Assembly (NCBI RefSeq): GCF_018263855.1
Contig: NZ_CP073318.1
Span: 10,602,001-10,666,000, forward strand
Reading direction: 5' to 3'
Length of the DNA: 64,000 nucleotides
Source: Kutzneria sp. CA-103260
Lineage (GTDB): Bacteria > Actinomycetota > Actinomycetes > Mycobacteriales > Pseudonocardiaceae
The notes under the pieces were generated by a model that saw only the letters and a program-made list of their open reading frames with translations, was not told the origin of the DNA and made no database searches. Positions 1-6,757 of this stretch are shown one piece after another. Every line of letters starts with the position of its first letter. Within the stretch, counting starts at the first letter, position 1. Both the position numbers and the translations under genes were made by a program.

Positions 1-1
1 C

Positions 2-91
2 GAGTGGCGAGAGAGGCGGCTGCGCGAACTGGTGGGCCAACTGGCGGCGTATGTGGAGACTGGAGTGCACGTGGGATCCCTCCGCCTGTGA
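2..91 (+). CDS. C-terminal end of an unidentified upstream protein (partial)
   Basis: The window opens inside a reading frame that starts before base 1 and stops at TGA 89-91. The 29 visible codons are G/C-rich in third position and encode a charged helical tail (EWRERRLRELVGQLAAYVET). The other frames have stops or poor codon use. The family cannot be named from so little sequence. Confidence 0.4.
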   Translation, partial: EWRERRLRELVGQLAAYVETGVHVGSLRL

Positions 92-143
92 CGCGGGCCC
101 GGTGCCGGAAAACTTGACAACTCGGCTCGGTACCCTGATGGCC

Positions 144-1463
144 ATGCTCAATCGCACCGACCTGCGTGGTCACGTCCCGTCCCCGGCCCACCTGCGCGCC
201 ACGCTGCCGCGCGCCGAGGTCGACGTGGACGTGGTGCTGCATCAGGTGCGGCCGATCGTGGAGGCGGTGCGCGAGCGGGGCGTGCCGGCGGTGCTGGAGT
301 TCGCGGAGCGGTTCGACCGGATCAAGCCGGCGTCGGTCCGGGTGCCGCGGGACAGGATCAGGCAGGCCCTGGACGAGCTGGACCCGAAGGTCAGGGCGGC
401 GCTGGAGGAGTCGATCGCCCGCGCTCGCAAGGTGCACGCCGACCAGCGGCGCACCGACAAGACGACCGAGGTGGTGCCGGGCGGCACGGTCACCGAGCGC
501 TGGGTGCCGGTGGGCCGGGTCGGCCTGTACGCGCCGGGCGGCCTGGCGGTGTACCCGTCGAGCGTGGTGATGAACGTGGTGCCGGCGCAGACGGCGGGCG
601 TGGGCTCGCTGGTGGTGTGCTCGCCGCCGCAGGCCGAGCACGGGGGCCTGCCGCACCCGACGATCCTGGCCGCGGCGGCGCTGCTGGACGTCGAGGAGGT
701 GTGGGCGGTCGGCGGGGCGCAGGCGATCGCGCTGCTCGCCTACGGCGGCGTGGACACCGACGGCGCGGAGCTCGAAGCGGTGGACATGGTCACCGGTCCG
801 GGCAACATCTACATGACGGCGGCCAAGCGGCTGCTGCGCGGCCAGCTGGGCATCGACTCCGAGGCCGGCCCGACCGAGATCGCCATCCTGGCCGACGGCA
901 CGGCCGACCCGGCGCACGTGGCGGCCGACCTGATCAGCCAGGCCGAGCACGACACGCTGGCGGCCAGCGTGCTGGTCACGGACTCCGAGGAACTGGCCGA
1001 CGCGGTCGACGTCGAGCTGCACAAGCAGGTCGGCGCGACCAAGCACAGCGCCCGCGTGGCGGAAGCGCTGGCGGGCCGGCAGTCCGGCTGCATCCTGGTG
1101 TCCACTGTGGATGAAGGGCTGAAGGTGGTCGACGCGTACGCCGCCGAGCACCTGGAGATCCAGACCGCCGACTCCCGCGCGGTCGCGGCCCGGGTCCGCA
1201 ACGCCGGCGCGATCTTCGTCGGCGCCTACGCCCCCGTCTCGCTCGGCGACTACTGCGCCGGCTCCAACCACGTGCTGCCCACCGGCGGCTGCGCCCGCCA
1301 TTCCTCGGGCCTGTCCGTGCAGACCTTCCTGCGCGGCATCCACGTCATCGACTACACCGAGGACGCGTTGCGCGACGTCGCCGACAAGGTGGTCGCGCTG
1401 GCCAACGCCGAGGACCTGCCCGCACACGGCCAAGCCGTCACCGCCCGTTTCAAGGACGCCTGA
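144..1463 (+). CDS. hisD: Histidinol dehydrogenase HisD
   Basis: HisD oxidises L-histidinol to L-histidine in two NAD-dependent steps, the last reactions of histidine synthesis, with a bound zinc ion in the cytoplasm. The 439-residue product has family length and shows the GPTEIAILAD region and the catalytic Glu335-His336 pair (AAEHLEI). I chose ATG 144 because homologs begin MLNRxDLRG. The frame is open from base 51, but the extra residues look unrelated. A TACCCT box at 131-136 ends 7 nt before this ATG and there is no Shine-Dalgarno sequence, so the transcript may be leaderless. hisC follows with no gap (TGA-ATG), so this is the first gene of the hisDCB operon. Confidence 0.97.
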   Translation: MLNRTDLRGHVPSPAHLRATLPRAEVDVDVVLHQVRPIVEAVRERGVPAVLEFAERFDRIKPASVRVPRDRIRQALDELDPKVRAALEESIARARKVHADQRRTDKTTEVVPGGTVTERWVPVGRVGLYAPGGLAVYPSSVVMNVVPAQTAGVGSLVVCSPPQAEHGGLPHPTILAAAALLDVEEVWAVGGAQAIALLAYGGVDTDGAELEAVDMVTGPGNIYMTAAKRLLRGQLGIDSEAGPTEIAILADGTADPAHVAADLISQAEHDTLAASVLVTDSEELADAVDVELHKQVGATKHSARVAEALAGRQSGCILVSTVDEGLKVVDAYAAEHLEIQTADSRAVAARVRNAGAIFVGAYAPVSLGDYCAGSNHVLPTGGCARHSSGLSVQTFLRGIHVIDYTEDALRDVADKVVALANAEDLPAHGQAVTARFKDA

Positions 1464-2570
1464 ATGACCGATCCCATTGGCGCGCGGGTCCAGCTCGCCG
1501 ACCTGCCGCTGCGCGACGACCTGCGTGGCCGCACGCCCTACGGGGCGCCACAGCTGGACGTGCCGATCCGCCTGAACACCAACGAGAACCCGTATCCGCC
1601 GCCCCCGGAGCTGGTCGCCGACGTGGCCGCGGCGGCGGCCGAGGTGGCGGCGACGCTGCACCGCTACCCGGACCGCGACGCGATCGCCCTGCGCACGGAA
1701 CTGGCCGCCTACCTGGCCTCCTCCACCGGCGTGCCGGTGACGGTGGCCAACGTGTGGGCCGCCAACGGCTCCAACGAGATCCTCCAGCAGCTGCTGCAGG
1801 CCTTCGGCGGACCCGGCCGCAGCGCCCTGGGCTTCGAGCCGTCGTACTCGATGCACCCGATCATCGCCGCCGGCACCCGCACCGACTGGGTGCCCACGCC
1901 GCGTCGGGCCGACTTCTCGCTGGACACCGAGGAAGCGGCGCGCATCATCGTGGAACGCGCGCCGGACATGGTGTTCATCACCAGCCCGAACAACCCGACC
2001 GGCCAGGCCATCCCGCTGGACCAGCTGCGGGCGCTGATCGCCGTCACGCCGGGCATCGTGGTGATCGACGAGGCGTACGCGGAGTTCAACGAGCACGCCA
2101 GCACCCTTGGCCTGCTTGAGGAATTCGCCGACAAGCTGGTGGTCACGCGGACCATGAGCAAGGCGTTCGCCTTCGCCGGCGGCCGGCTGGGCTACCTGGC
2201 CGCCGCGCCCGCCCTGGTGGACGCGTTGCAGCTGGTGCGGCTGCCCTACCACCTGGCGTCGCTGACCCAGGCCGCCGCGCTGGCCGCGCTGCGGCACGGC
2301 GAGCAGACACTGGCCTCGGTGGCCAAGCTGGTCGCCGAGCGCCACCGCGTGGTGGACGCCCTGGCCGGCATGGGATTCCAGGTCGTGCCCAGCGACGCCA
2401 ACTTCGTCCTGTTCGGACGGTTCGACGACGCCCGGGCCGCCTGGCAGTCCTATTTGGACCGTGGCGTGCTGATCCGGGACGTCGGCATCGCCAACCACCT
2501 CAGGGTCAGCATCGGGACGCCCGACGAGAACGACGCGTTTCTGGCTGCCAGCAAGGAGATTTCCAGGTGA
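1464..2570 (+). CDS. hisC: Histidinol-phosphate aminotransferase HisC
   Basis: This fold-type I PLP enzyme transfers an amino group from glutamate to imidazole acetol phosphate, giving histidinol phosphate. The 368-residue product carries the substrate loop LNTNENPYPPP near residue 40, the SPNNPTG motif, the DEAYAEF aspartate region and the PLP-binding Lys233 in RTMSKAFAFAG. Length is normal. The ATG directly follows the hisD stop, and the stop overlaps the GTG of hisB, so the three genes are probably translationally coupled. A shared role in aromatic amino acid transamination is known for some members of the family, but nothing here shows it. Confidence 0.96.
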   Translation: MTDPIGARVQLADLPLRDDLRGRTPYGAPQLDVPIRLNTNENPYPPPPELVADVAAAAAEVAATLHRYPDRDAIALRTELAAYLASSTGVPVTVANVWAANGSNEILQQLLQAFGGPGRSALGFEPSYSMHPIIAAGTRTDWVPTPRRADFSLDTEEAARIIVERAPDMVFITSPNNPTGQAIPLDQLRALIAVTPGIVVIDEAYAEFNEHASTLGLLEEFADKLVVTRTMSKAFAFAGGRLGYLAAAPALVDALQLVRLPYHLASLTQAAALAALRHGEQTLASVAKLVAERHRVVDALAGMGFQVVPSDANFVLFGRFDDARAAWQSYLDRGVLIRDVGIANHLRVSIGTPDENDAFLAASKEISR

Positions 2571-3166
2571 CCCGGATCGGGCGCGTTGAGCGCGCCACCA
2601 AGGAATCGTCCGTGCTGGTCGAGATCGACCTCGACGGCTCGGGCAAGGTCGAGATCGACACCGGTGTGCCGTTCTACGACCACATGCTGACCGCCTTCGG
2701 CGTGCACGGCAGTTTCGACCTGGTGGTGCGGGCCACCGGCGACGTGCACATCGACGCCCACCACACCGTGGAGGACGTGGCCATCGTGCTCGGCCAGGCG
2801 ATCCGCCAGGCACTGGGCGACAAGGCCGGCATCCGGCGGTTCGGCGACTGCTGGATCCCGATGGACGAGACCCTGGCCCACGCCGCGATCGACGCCAGCG
2901 GCCGGCCGTACTGCGTGCACGTCGGCGAGCCCGAGTCGATGGAGTCCTTCACCGTCGGCAACAACTACGCGACCGTGCTCAACCGGCACGTGTTCGAGTC
3001 GCTGGCCTTCCACGCCCAGATCGCCCTGCACGTGCGGGTGATCCACGGCCGGGACCCGCACCACATCACCGAGGCCGAGTACAAGGCGATCGCCCGCGCG
3101 CTGCGGGCCGCCACCGAGCCCGACCCGCGGGTGTCGGGCGTGCCCTCCACGAAGGGGGTGCTGTGA
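2567..3166 (+). CDS. hisB: Imidazoleglycerol-phosphate dehydratase HisB
   Basis: HisB dehydrates imidazole glycerol phosphate to imidazole acetol phosphate using Mn ions. This is the monofunctional actinobacterial type: 199 residues with no fused histidinol phosphatase. Metal-binding His-His pairs are visible in DAHHTVEDVA and near the C-terminus in DPHHITEAEYKA. It starts at GTG 2567, overlapping the hisC stop in the sequence GTGA. AAGGAG lies about 9 nt upstream inside hisC. Its stop overlaps the ATG of the small downstream gene (TGATG). Confidence 0.96.
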   Translation: MTRIGRVERATKESSVLVEIDLDGSGKVEIDTGVPFYDHMLTAFGVHGSFDLVVRATGDVHIDAHHTVEDVAIVLGQAIRQALGDKAGIRRFGDCWIPMDETLAHAAIDASGRPYCVHVGEPESMESFTVGNNYATVLNRHVFESLAFHAQIALHVRVIHGRDPHHITEAEYKAIARALRAATEPDPRVSGVPSTKGVL

Positions 3167-3333
3167 TGACCCAGCACCAGTACATCGCCATCGCGCTGCT
3201 GGCCGTGGCCGGCTTCCTGATCGGCGGCGTCTACACGATGTGGAAGCAGGCCTCCAGGATCGCCGCCGCCGTGCTGGGCGTGCTCGCCCTGCTGGCCGCC
3301 GGCGGCGCGGTCGCGTGGTTCATGTCGAACTGA
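3166..3333 (+). CDS. Small two-helix membrane protein at the end of hisDCB
   Basis: A 55-residue frame starts at ATG 3166, overlapping the hisB stop by one base, and ends at TGA 3331-3333. It has two hydrophobic segments (about residues 6-23 and 33-53) joined by a short basic loop (MWKQASR), so a two-pass inner-membrane protein is predicted. Third positions are nearly all G/C. Tight coupling to hisB suggests it is a real gene. I do not recognise the family, and a histidine-related role would be a guess. The last 14 bp overlap the 3' end of the convergent kptA-like gene. Confidence 0.7.
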   Translation: MTQHQYIAIALLAVAGFLIGGVYTMWKQASRIAAAVLGVLALLAAGGAVAWFMSN

Positions 3334-3850
3334 GGTAGCGGGCGGGCACGTGGGCAGTGAGCCAGACTCCGTTGGCACTCAACCGGAACACGTGCCCGTC
3401 GGCGTGAAGCGCCTTGGCGTCGACAGCCAGCACGACCGCTTTGCCACGGCGTGACCCCACCCTGATCGCCGTGGCGACATCCGGCGACAGGTGGACGTCG
3501 TGCCGGCTCATCGGCCGCAGTCCCTCGGCCATGATCGCGTCCAGGAACCGGGCGACCGTGCCGTGGTACAGCGTGTCCGGGGGCGTCGCCGCCGGCAGGT
3601 TCAGCTCCACCGGCACGGAATGGCCTTGGCTGGCCCGGATCCGGGTGCCGGTGTCGTCGAAGGCGTAGCGGCGCTTGTCGTTGGTGGCCACCACGTGGTC
3701 CAGCTGCTCGCGGCTGATGCCCAGCGCGGCCAGCAACGGGTCGACCTCGGTCCAGCCGTCCGCGGTGAGCTGGATGCCGATCTCCTCGGGCGCGTGTCTG
3801 AGATGTCGCGCCAGCCGCTTGGAAACGCGGATCGTGTCTTTCTCGTTCAT
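3320..3850 (-). CDS. kptA: RNA 2'-phosphotransferase, KptA/Tpt1 family
   Basis: Members of this family move a 2'-phosphate from RNA to NAD+, releasing ADP-ribose 1''-2''-cyclic phosphate. In eukaryotes this finishes tRNA splicing; the bacterial substrate is unclear. The 176-residue product shows the N-terminal winged-helix lobe (SKRLARHLRHAPE), the NDKRRYAFD strand, the QGHS motif and the C-terminal ADP-ribosyltransferase-like lobe with LYHGT, RHDVHLS and FRLSANGVWLT. I start it at ATG 3850; an in-frame TTG at 3859 is possible. It lies inside the his region on the opposite strand with no RNA-repair ligase nearby. Confidence 0.88.
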   Translation of the reverse strand: MNEKDTIRVSKRLARHLRHAPEEIGIQLTADGWTEVDPLLAALGISREQLDHVVATNDKRRYAFDDTGTRIRASQGHSVPVELNLPAATPPDTLYHGTVARFLDAIMAEGLRPMSRHDVHLSPDVATAIRVGSRRGKAVVLAVDAKALHADGHVFRLSANGVWLTAHVPARYLSST

Positions 3851-3898
3851 GTCCGGCAAGTGTGCGCGGGGGAGGGGCCGGCGTCCAGGGAATTCGGG

Positions 3899-4798
3899 TC
3901 AGGCCGCCAGGTCCAGTTCGCTCAGCACGTGGTCGGCCAGCAGCACGTCGGCCCCGGCCAGGCCGGTCGAGCAGTACAGGGTGATCTGGCCCTCGCTGAT
4001 CCGGCCGGGCAGCTCGCCGGCGATGATGCCGCCCAGGTGGGCCAGCTTGCGGCCGGTGAAGAACGGGTTGCCGTAGGCGGCGGCCTGGGCGGGGGAGTCG
4101 CTGGCCACGATGGCGGCCACGCTGGCCAGCTCCGGCGGCAGCTCGCTGGCGCCGCGCAGCTTGGGGCCGATGGTGTTCACGTGGCAGCCGGGGGCGAACG
4201 CGGTCGCCGGCAGCACCGGCTTGGTCGACTTGGTGGCCACCAGCACGACGTCGGCGTCCCGCACGGCTTCGACCGAGTCGGCCAGGTCGACCGCGTTCAG
4301 GCCGAGCTCGTCACGGGCCCGCGCGGCGAACTTGGCCCGGTTCTCCGGGGTCGGCGAGCTGACCCGCACCTCGCTGAACGTCCGCACCGCGCAGGCGCCC
4401 CACAGCTGCGCCCACGACTGCGTGCCGGAGCCGATGACCGCGCACACCGAGGCGTCGGGCTTGGCCAGCGCGTCGACGGCGGCTCCGCCGAGCGCGCCGG
4501 TGCGCAGCGCGCCGAGCGCGGTGCCGACCACCACTCCGCGCAGCGAGCCCTTGTCGTCCCACACCGCGACCAGCTGGTCAGCATGCCCGGGCCACAGTCC
4601 GTAGCACCGGAATCCCACGGTTCCTGAAGAGTTTCCGCCGGCGGTGAACACGAGTTCCGTTGAGCCGACGTCAATCCCGGCGCGCGGCGGGGCCTTGAGG
4701 GTGCCGCGGTGGGCGTCCACGAGGGCGTCTCGGGAAACTCGGACAGCCGCCCCGGCGAGCAGGGTGGCACGCACTTCGGCGTCCGAGATGACCTTCAC
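3899..4798 (-). CDS. Ornithine cyclodeaminase / mu-crystallin family protein
   Basis: The 299-residue product has the family fold: an N-terminal substrate domain followed by a Rossmann domain with the dinucleotide motif VIGSGTQSWAQ near residue 120, then TRGALGG-like sequence (LRTGALGGAA) and the conserved HVNTIGP motif. The family includes ornithine cyclodeaminases, alanine dehydrogenases and imine reductases, and the substrate cannot be chosen from sequence alone. It starts with GTG 4798. CAGACT sits 6 nt upstream and could be a leaderless -10 box. It lies 48 bp downstream of kptA's start, on the same strand, so the two may form a short operon. Confidence 0.85.
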   Translation of the reverse strand: MKVISDAEVRATLLAGAAVRVSRDALVDAHRGTLKAPPRAGIDVGSTELVFTAGGNSSGTVGFRCYGLWPGHADQLVAVWDDKGSLRGVVVGTALGALRTGALGGAAVDALAKPDASVCAVIGSGTQSWAQLWGACAVRTFSEVRVSSPTPENRAKFAARARDELGLNAVDLADSVEAVRDADVVLVATKSTKPVLPATAFAPGCHVNTIGPKLRGASELPPELASVAAIVASDSPAQAAAYGNPFFTGRKLAHLGGIIAGELPGRISEGQITLYCSTGLAGADVLLADHVLSELDLAA

Positions 4799-4896
4799 GT
4801 GTCCAGTCTGCGACTGCCCGACACCCGCTTCAAGCCGGCGCGGACAGCTGCATCCTTATGGCGCAACGGTGATCACCCTGCGCCGACCGGCGACAC

Positions 4897-5361
4897 TCAG
4901 TCGATACCCCCCTCGGCCGCAGCGCGCAGGCGGGGCGCACCCGGACCGTAGTCGGACATCCGATCGTCGGCATTGAACAGCGAGCACATCCGCATCGACA
5001 GGCAGCCGCAGCCGACGCAGCCCTCCAACTTGTCCCGAAGTCGTTGCAGGGAGTCGATTCTGGCGTCGAGCTCGGCCTTCCACTCCCGCGACAGCCGGGC
5101 CCAGTCGGCCTTGGTCGGGGTGCGCTGCTCGGGCAGTGTCGCCAGCGCCGCGCCGATGTCCTCGAGGCTGAGACCCACCCGCTGCGCCGAGCGGATGAAC
5201 GCCAGCCGGCGCAGCACCGAGCGTGGATACCGGCGCTGGTTGCCCGCCGTCCGCTCGGCCACGATCAGGCCTCGTTCCTCGTAGAACCGCAGCGCCGTCT
5301 GCGCGACTCCGCTGCGTTCGGCCACCTGTCCGATGGACAGCCAGTCGGGGAGTTTCACCAC
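4897..5361 (-). CDS. soxR: Redox-sensitive transcriptional activator SoxR
   Basis: SoxR is a MerR-family dimer whose [2Fe-2S] cluster is oxidised by redox-cycling compounds, switching on target promoters. In actinomycetes it usually responds to secreted redox-active metabolites. The 154-residue product has the N-terminal MerR helix-turn-helix (SIGQVAERSGVAQTALRFYE), a dimerisation helix, and the cluster cysteines Cys115, Cys118, Cys120 and Cys126 in the exact CX2CXCX5C spacing. It starts at GTG 5361, 6 nt after a TAGGCT box, so it is probably leaderless. A SoxR box lies in its own promoter, pointing to autoregulation. Confidence 0.96.
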   Translation of the reverse strand: MVKLPDWLSIGQVAERSGVAQTALRFYEERGLIVAERTAGNQRRYPRSVLRRLAFIRSAQRVGLSLEDIGAALATLPEQRTPTKADWARLSREWKAELDARIDSLQRLRDKLEGCVGCGCLSMRMCSLFNADDRMSDYGPGAPRLRAAAEGGID

Positions 5362-5367
5362 CCGTTG

Positions 5368-5392
5368 AGCCTAACCTGGAGTTAACTCGAAC
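5368..5392 (-). promoter_or_regulatory. soxR promoter with SoxR box
   Basis: On the minus strand the -10 box TAGGCT occupies 5373-5368, 6 nt before the soxR GTG. Directly upstream, 5375-5392 reads CCTGGAGTTAACTCGAAC on the plus strand. Its core AGTTAACT and left half CCT match the known SoxR operator (CCTCAAGTTAACTTGAGG); the right flank is degenerate. MerR-type operators lie in the -35/-10 spacer, as this one does. Confidence 0.72.
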
Positions 5393-5888
5393 GCGCACTC
5401 CCCCGCCCGCCCACGCCGGATTCCGGTCGGCCGAACGGGTTTCACCACCGTGCGCATCACCAGCACCACTCGCTGCATCCGCCTCACCCCGTGCACCGCC
5501 GGTCGGTCCCGGCCCGGATTCGGCGCGTCCACTCCGTCGACCGGGCGACCCTTCGAGGCGGTGTCCACCCCGGCCCGCGACCATCGACCGCGTCCAGAAG
5601 CGAGCCCTGCTCGCCCGTCCAGGCGGCCCGTTCGGCGGCGTCCGCGAGCGACCGAGGGAAGCCGAGCGGATCGCCGACCACGCGCCGGCCCGTTCCAGCG
5701 GCGGGCGGCGGATGATCGGGATGGTGGGGGGCCTGGCCCGATGACAGTCATCGGCGGCGGGCGTCGTCGGGCGGACACGATGGCCGGCGGCCGCCGTATC
5801 TTCCGACCAGTTCACCGGTTGACCGGTCGGGCGGGACCTTAGAGTCGTATCGGCGGCGGACCCGGTTCCGCGTTACGTGCAGCCCTGC
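5393..5888. other. Long intergenic stretch without a convincing gene
   Basis: About 500 bp between the soxR promoter and the response regulator contain open frames on both strands, but all are proline/arginine-rich with no G/C third-position bias and no recognisable product. A short direct repeat of the palindrome ACCGGT occurs near 5812-5826. I see no RNA gene or mobile element remnant. Confidence 0.5.
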
Positions 5889-5934
5889 AAACCGTTACGC
5901 AACGGTTTTCATTCGGCCCGCCGACCCCCACAAT
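5889..5934 (+). promoter_or_regulatory. Putative promoter and operator of the orphan response regulator
   Basis: A perfect inverted repeat, AAACCGTT-ACGC-AACGGTTT, spans 5889-5908. Its right arm overlaps a -35-like TTTTCA (5906-5911), which is 17 nt from a -10-like CACAAT (5929-5934). The ATG at 5942 follows 7 nt later, so a leaderless transcript is plausible. The palindrome is well placed to act as a repressor or autoregulation site. Confidence 0.5.
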
Positions 5935-5941
5935 CGGGGCC

Positions 5942-6604
5942 ATGAACCAACCGATCACCGTGGGAGTCGTCGACTCCGAGGCGCTGGTGCGCGGCGGCAT
6001 CCGCCGTGTCCTCGAACAGGCGCCGGACGTGCGGGTCGTGGCCGAGGCCGCCAGCGGGTCGGGCGCGGTCGAACTCGTGCGCAAGCACCACCCCCGGGTG
6101 CTGCTGATGGACGTGCGGATGCCCGGACTGGACGGGCTCGCCGCAACCGAGCAGGTCAGAGGGCTGTCCCCGGGCACGGCGGTGGTGCTGCTGACCTCGC
6201 TCGCCGACGACAGCCACATCCGCCGGGCGCTGCGCGCGGGCGCCACCGGCTTCCTGCTCAAGGACGGCAGTCCGCGTGAACTGGTCGCGGCCGTGCGCGC
6301 GGTGGCCGCCGGCGAGGCGATGCTGTCGCCGGCCATCACCCGGCGTGTGCTGGAGCGGATCGTCGACATCGACCCCGAGCCGGTCGAGCGGGCCCGGAGC
6401 CTGGTCGGCCATCTCACCGGCCGTGAGCGGGAGGTCCTCGGCCTGCTCGCGCAGGGCATGGGCAACCTCCAGATCGCCCGCAAGCTCTACCTGAGCGAGG
6501 GCGCGGTCAAGGCCCATGTCAGCCGTCTGCTCACCAAGCTCAGCTGCGACAACCGCGTGCAGGCCGCGATCCTCGCGCACAACGCCCGCCTGGTCAGCGC
6601 CTGA
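5942..6604 (+). CDS. NarL/LuxR-family response regulator (orphan)
   Basis: The 220-residue product has an N-terminal receiver domain (residues 1-120) with phospho-acceptor Asp57 in LLMDVRMPG, a Thr85/Ser86 switch position and Lys107 in FLLKD. It ends in a LuxR-type helix-turn-helix (LTGREREVLGLLAQGMGNLQIA, near 158-180). The usual acidic pair reads D11-S12 instead of Asp-Asp, which may weaken Mg binding. No histidine kinase is adjacent, so its partner is elsewhere or it acts without phosphorylation. It converges on the large LuxR-type ATPase gene. Confidence 0.92.
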   Translation: MNQPITVGVVDSEALVRGGIRRVLEQAPDVRVVAEAASGSGAVELVRKHHPRVLLMDVRMPGLDGLAATEQVRGLSPGTAVVLLTSLADDSHIRRALRAGATGFLLKDGSPRELVAAVRAVAAGEAMLSPAITRRVLERIVDIDPEPVERARSLVGHLTGREREVLGLLAQGMGNLQIARKLYLSEGAVKAHVSRLLTKLSCDNRVQAAILAHNARLVSA

Positions 6605-6618
6605 CGGGAAAACGCATT

Positions 6619-6732
6619 CCGGTGGCGTCCGCCGCCCACCGGTGCGAGCGCCCCAGGCCCGGCCGACAGCCCGGGCAAGCGCATTCCGTCAGCAATCCAG
6701 GGCAAGCGCCTTCGGTGGCTTCCGCCGCCACC
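6619..6732. terminator. Two related hairpins between convergent regulators
   Basis: Hairpin 1 pairs CCGGTGG (6619-6625) with CCACCGG (6636-6642). Hairpin 2 pairs GGTGGC (6714-6719) with GCCACC (6727-6732). Each follows a similar GCATTCC/GCGCCTTC lead-in, so they look like an imperfect duplication. They lie tail-to-tail between two genes and could terminate either transcript. No T-run follows. Confidence 0.4.
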
Positions 6733-6757
6733 AGGCGCGGGCGATGATCCCTCCCGG

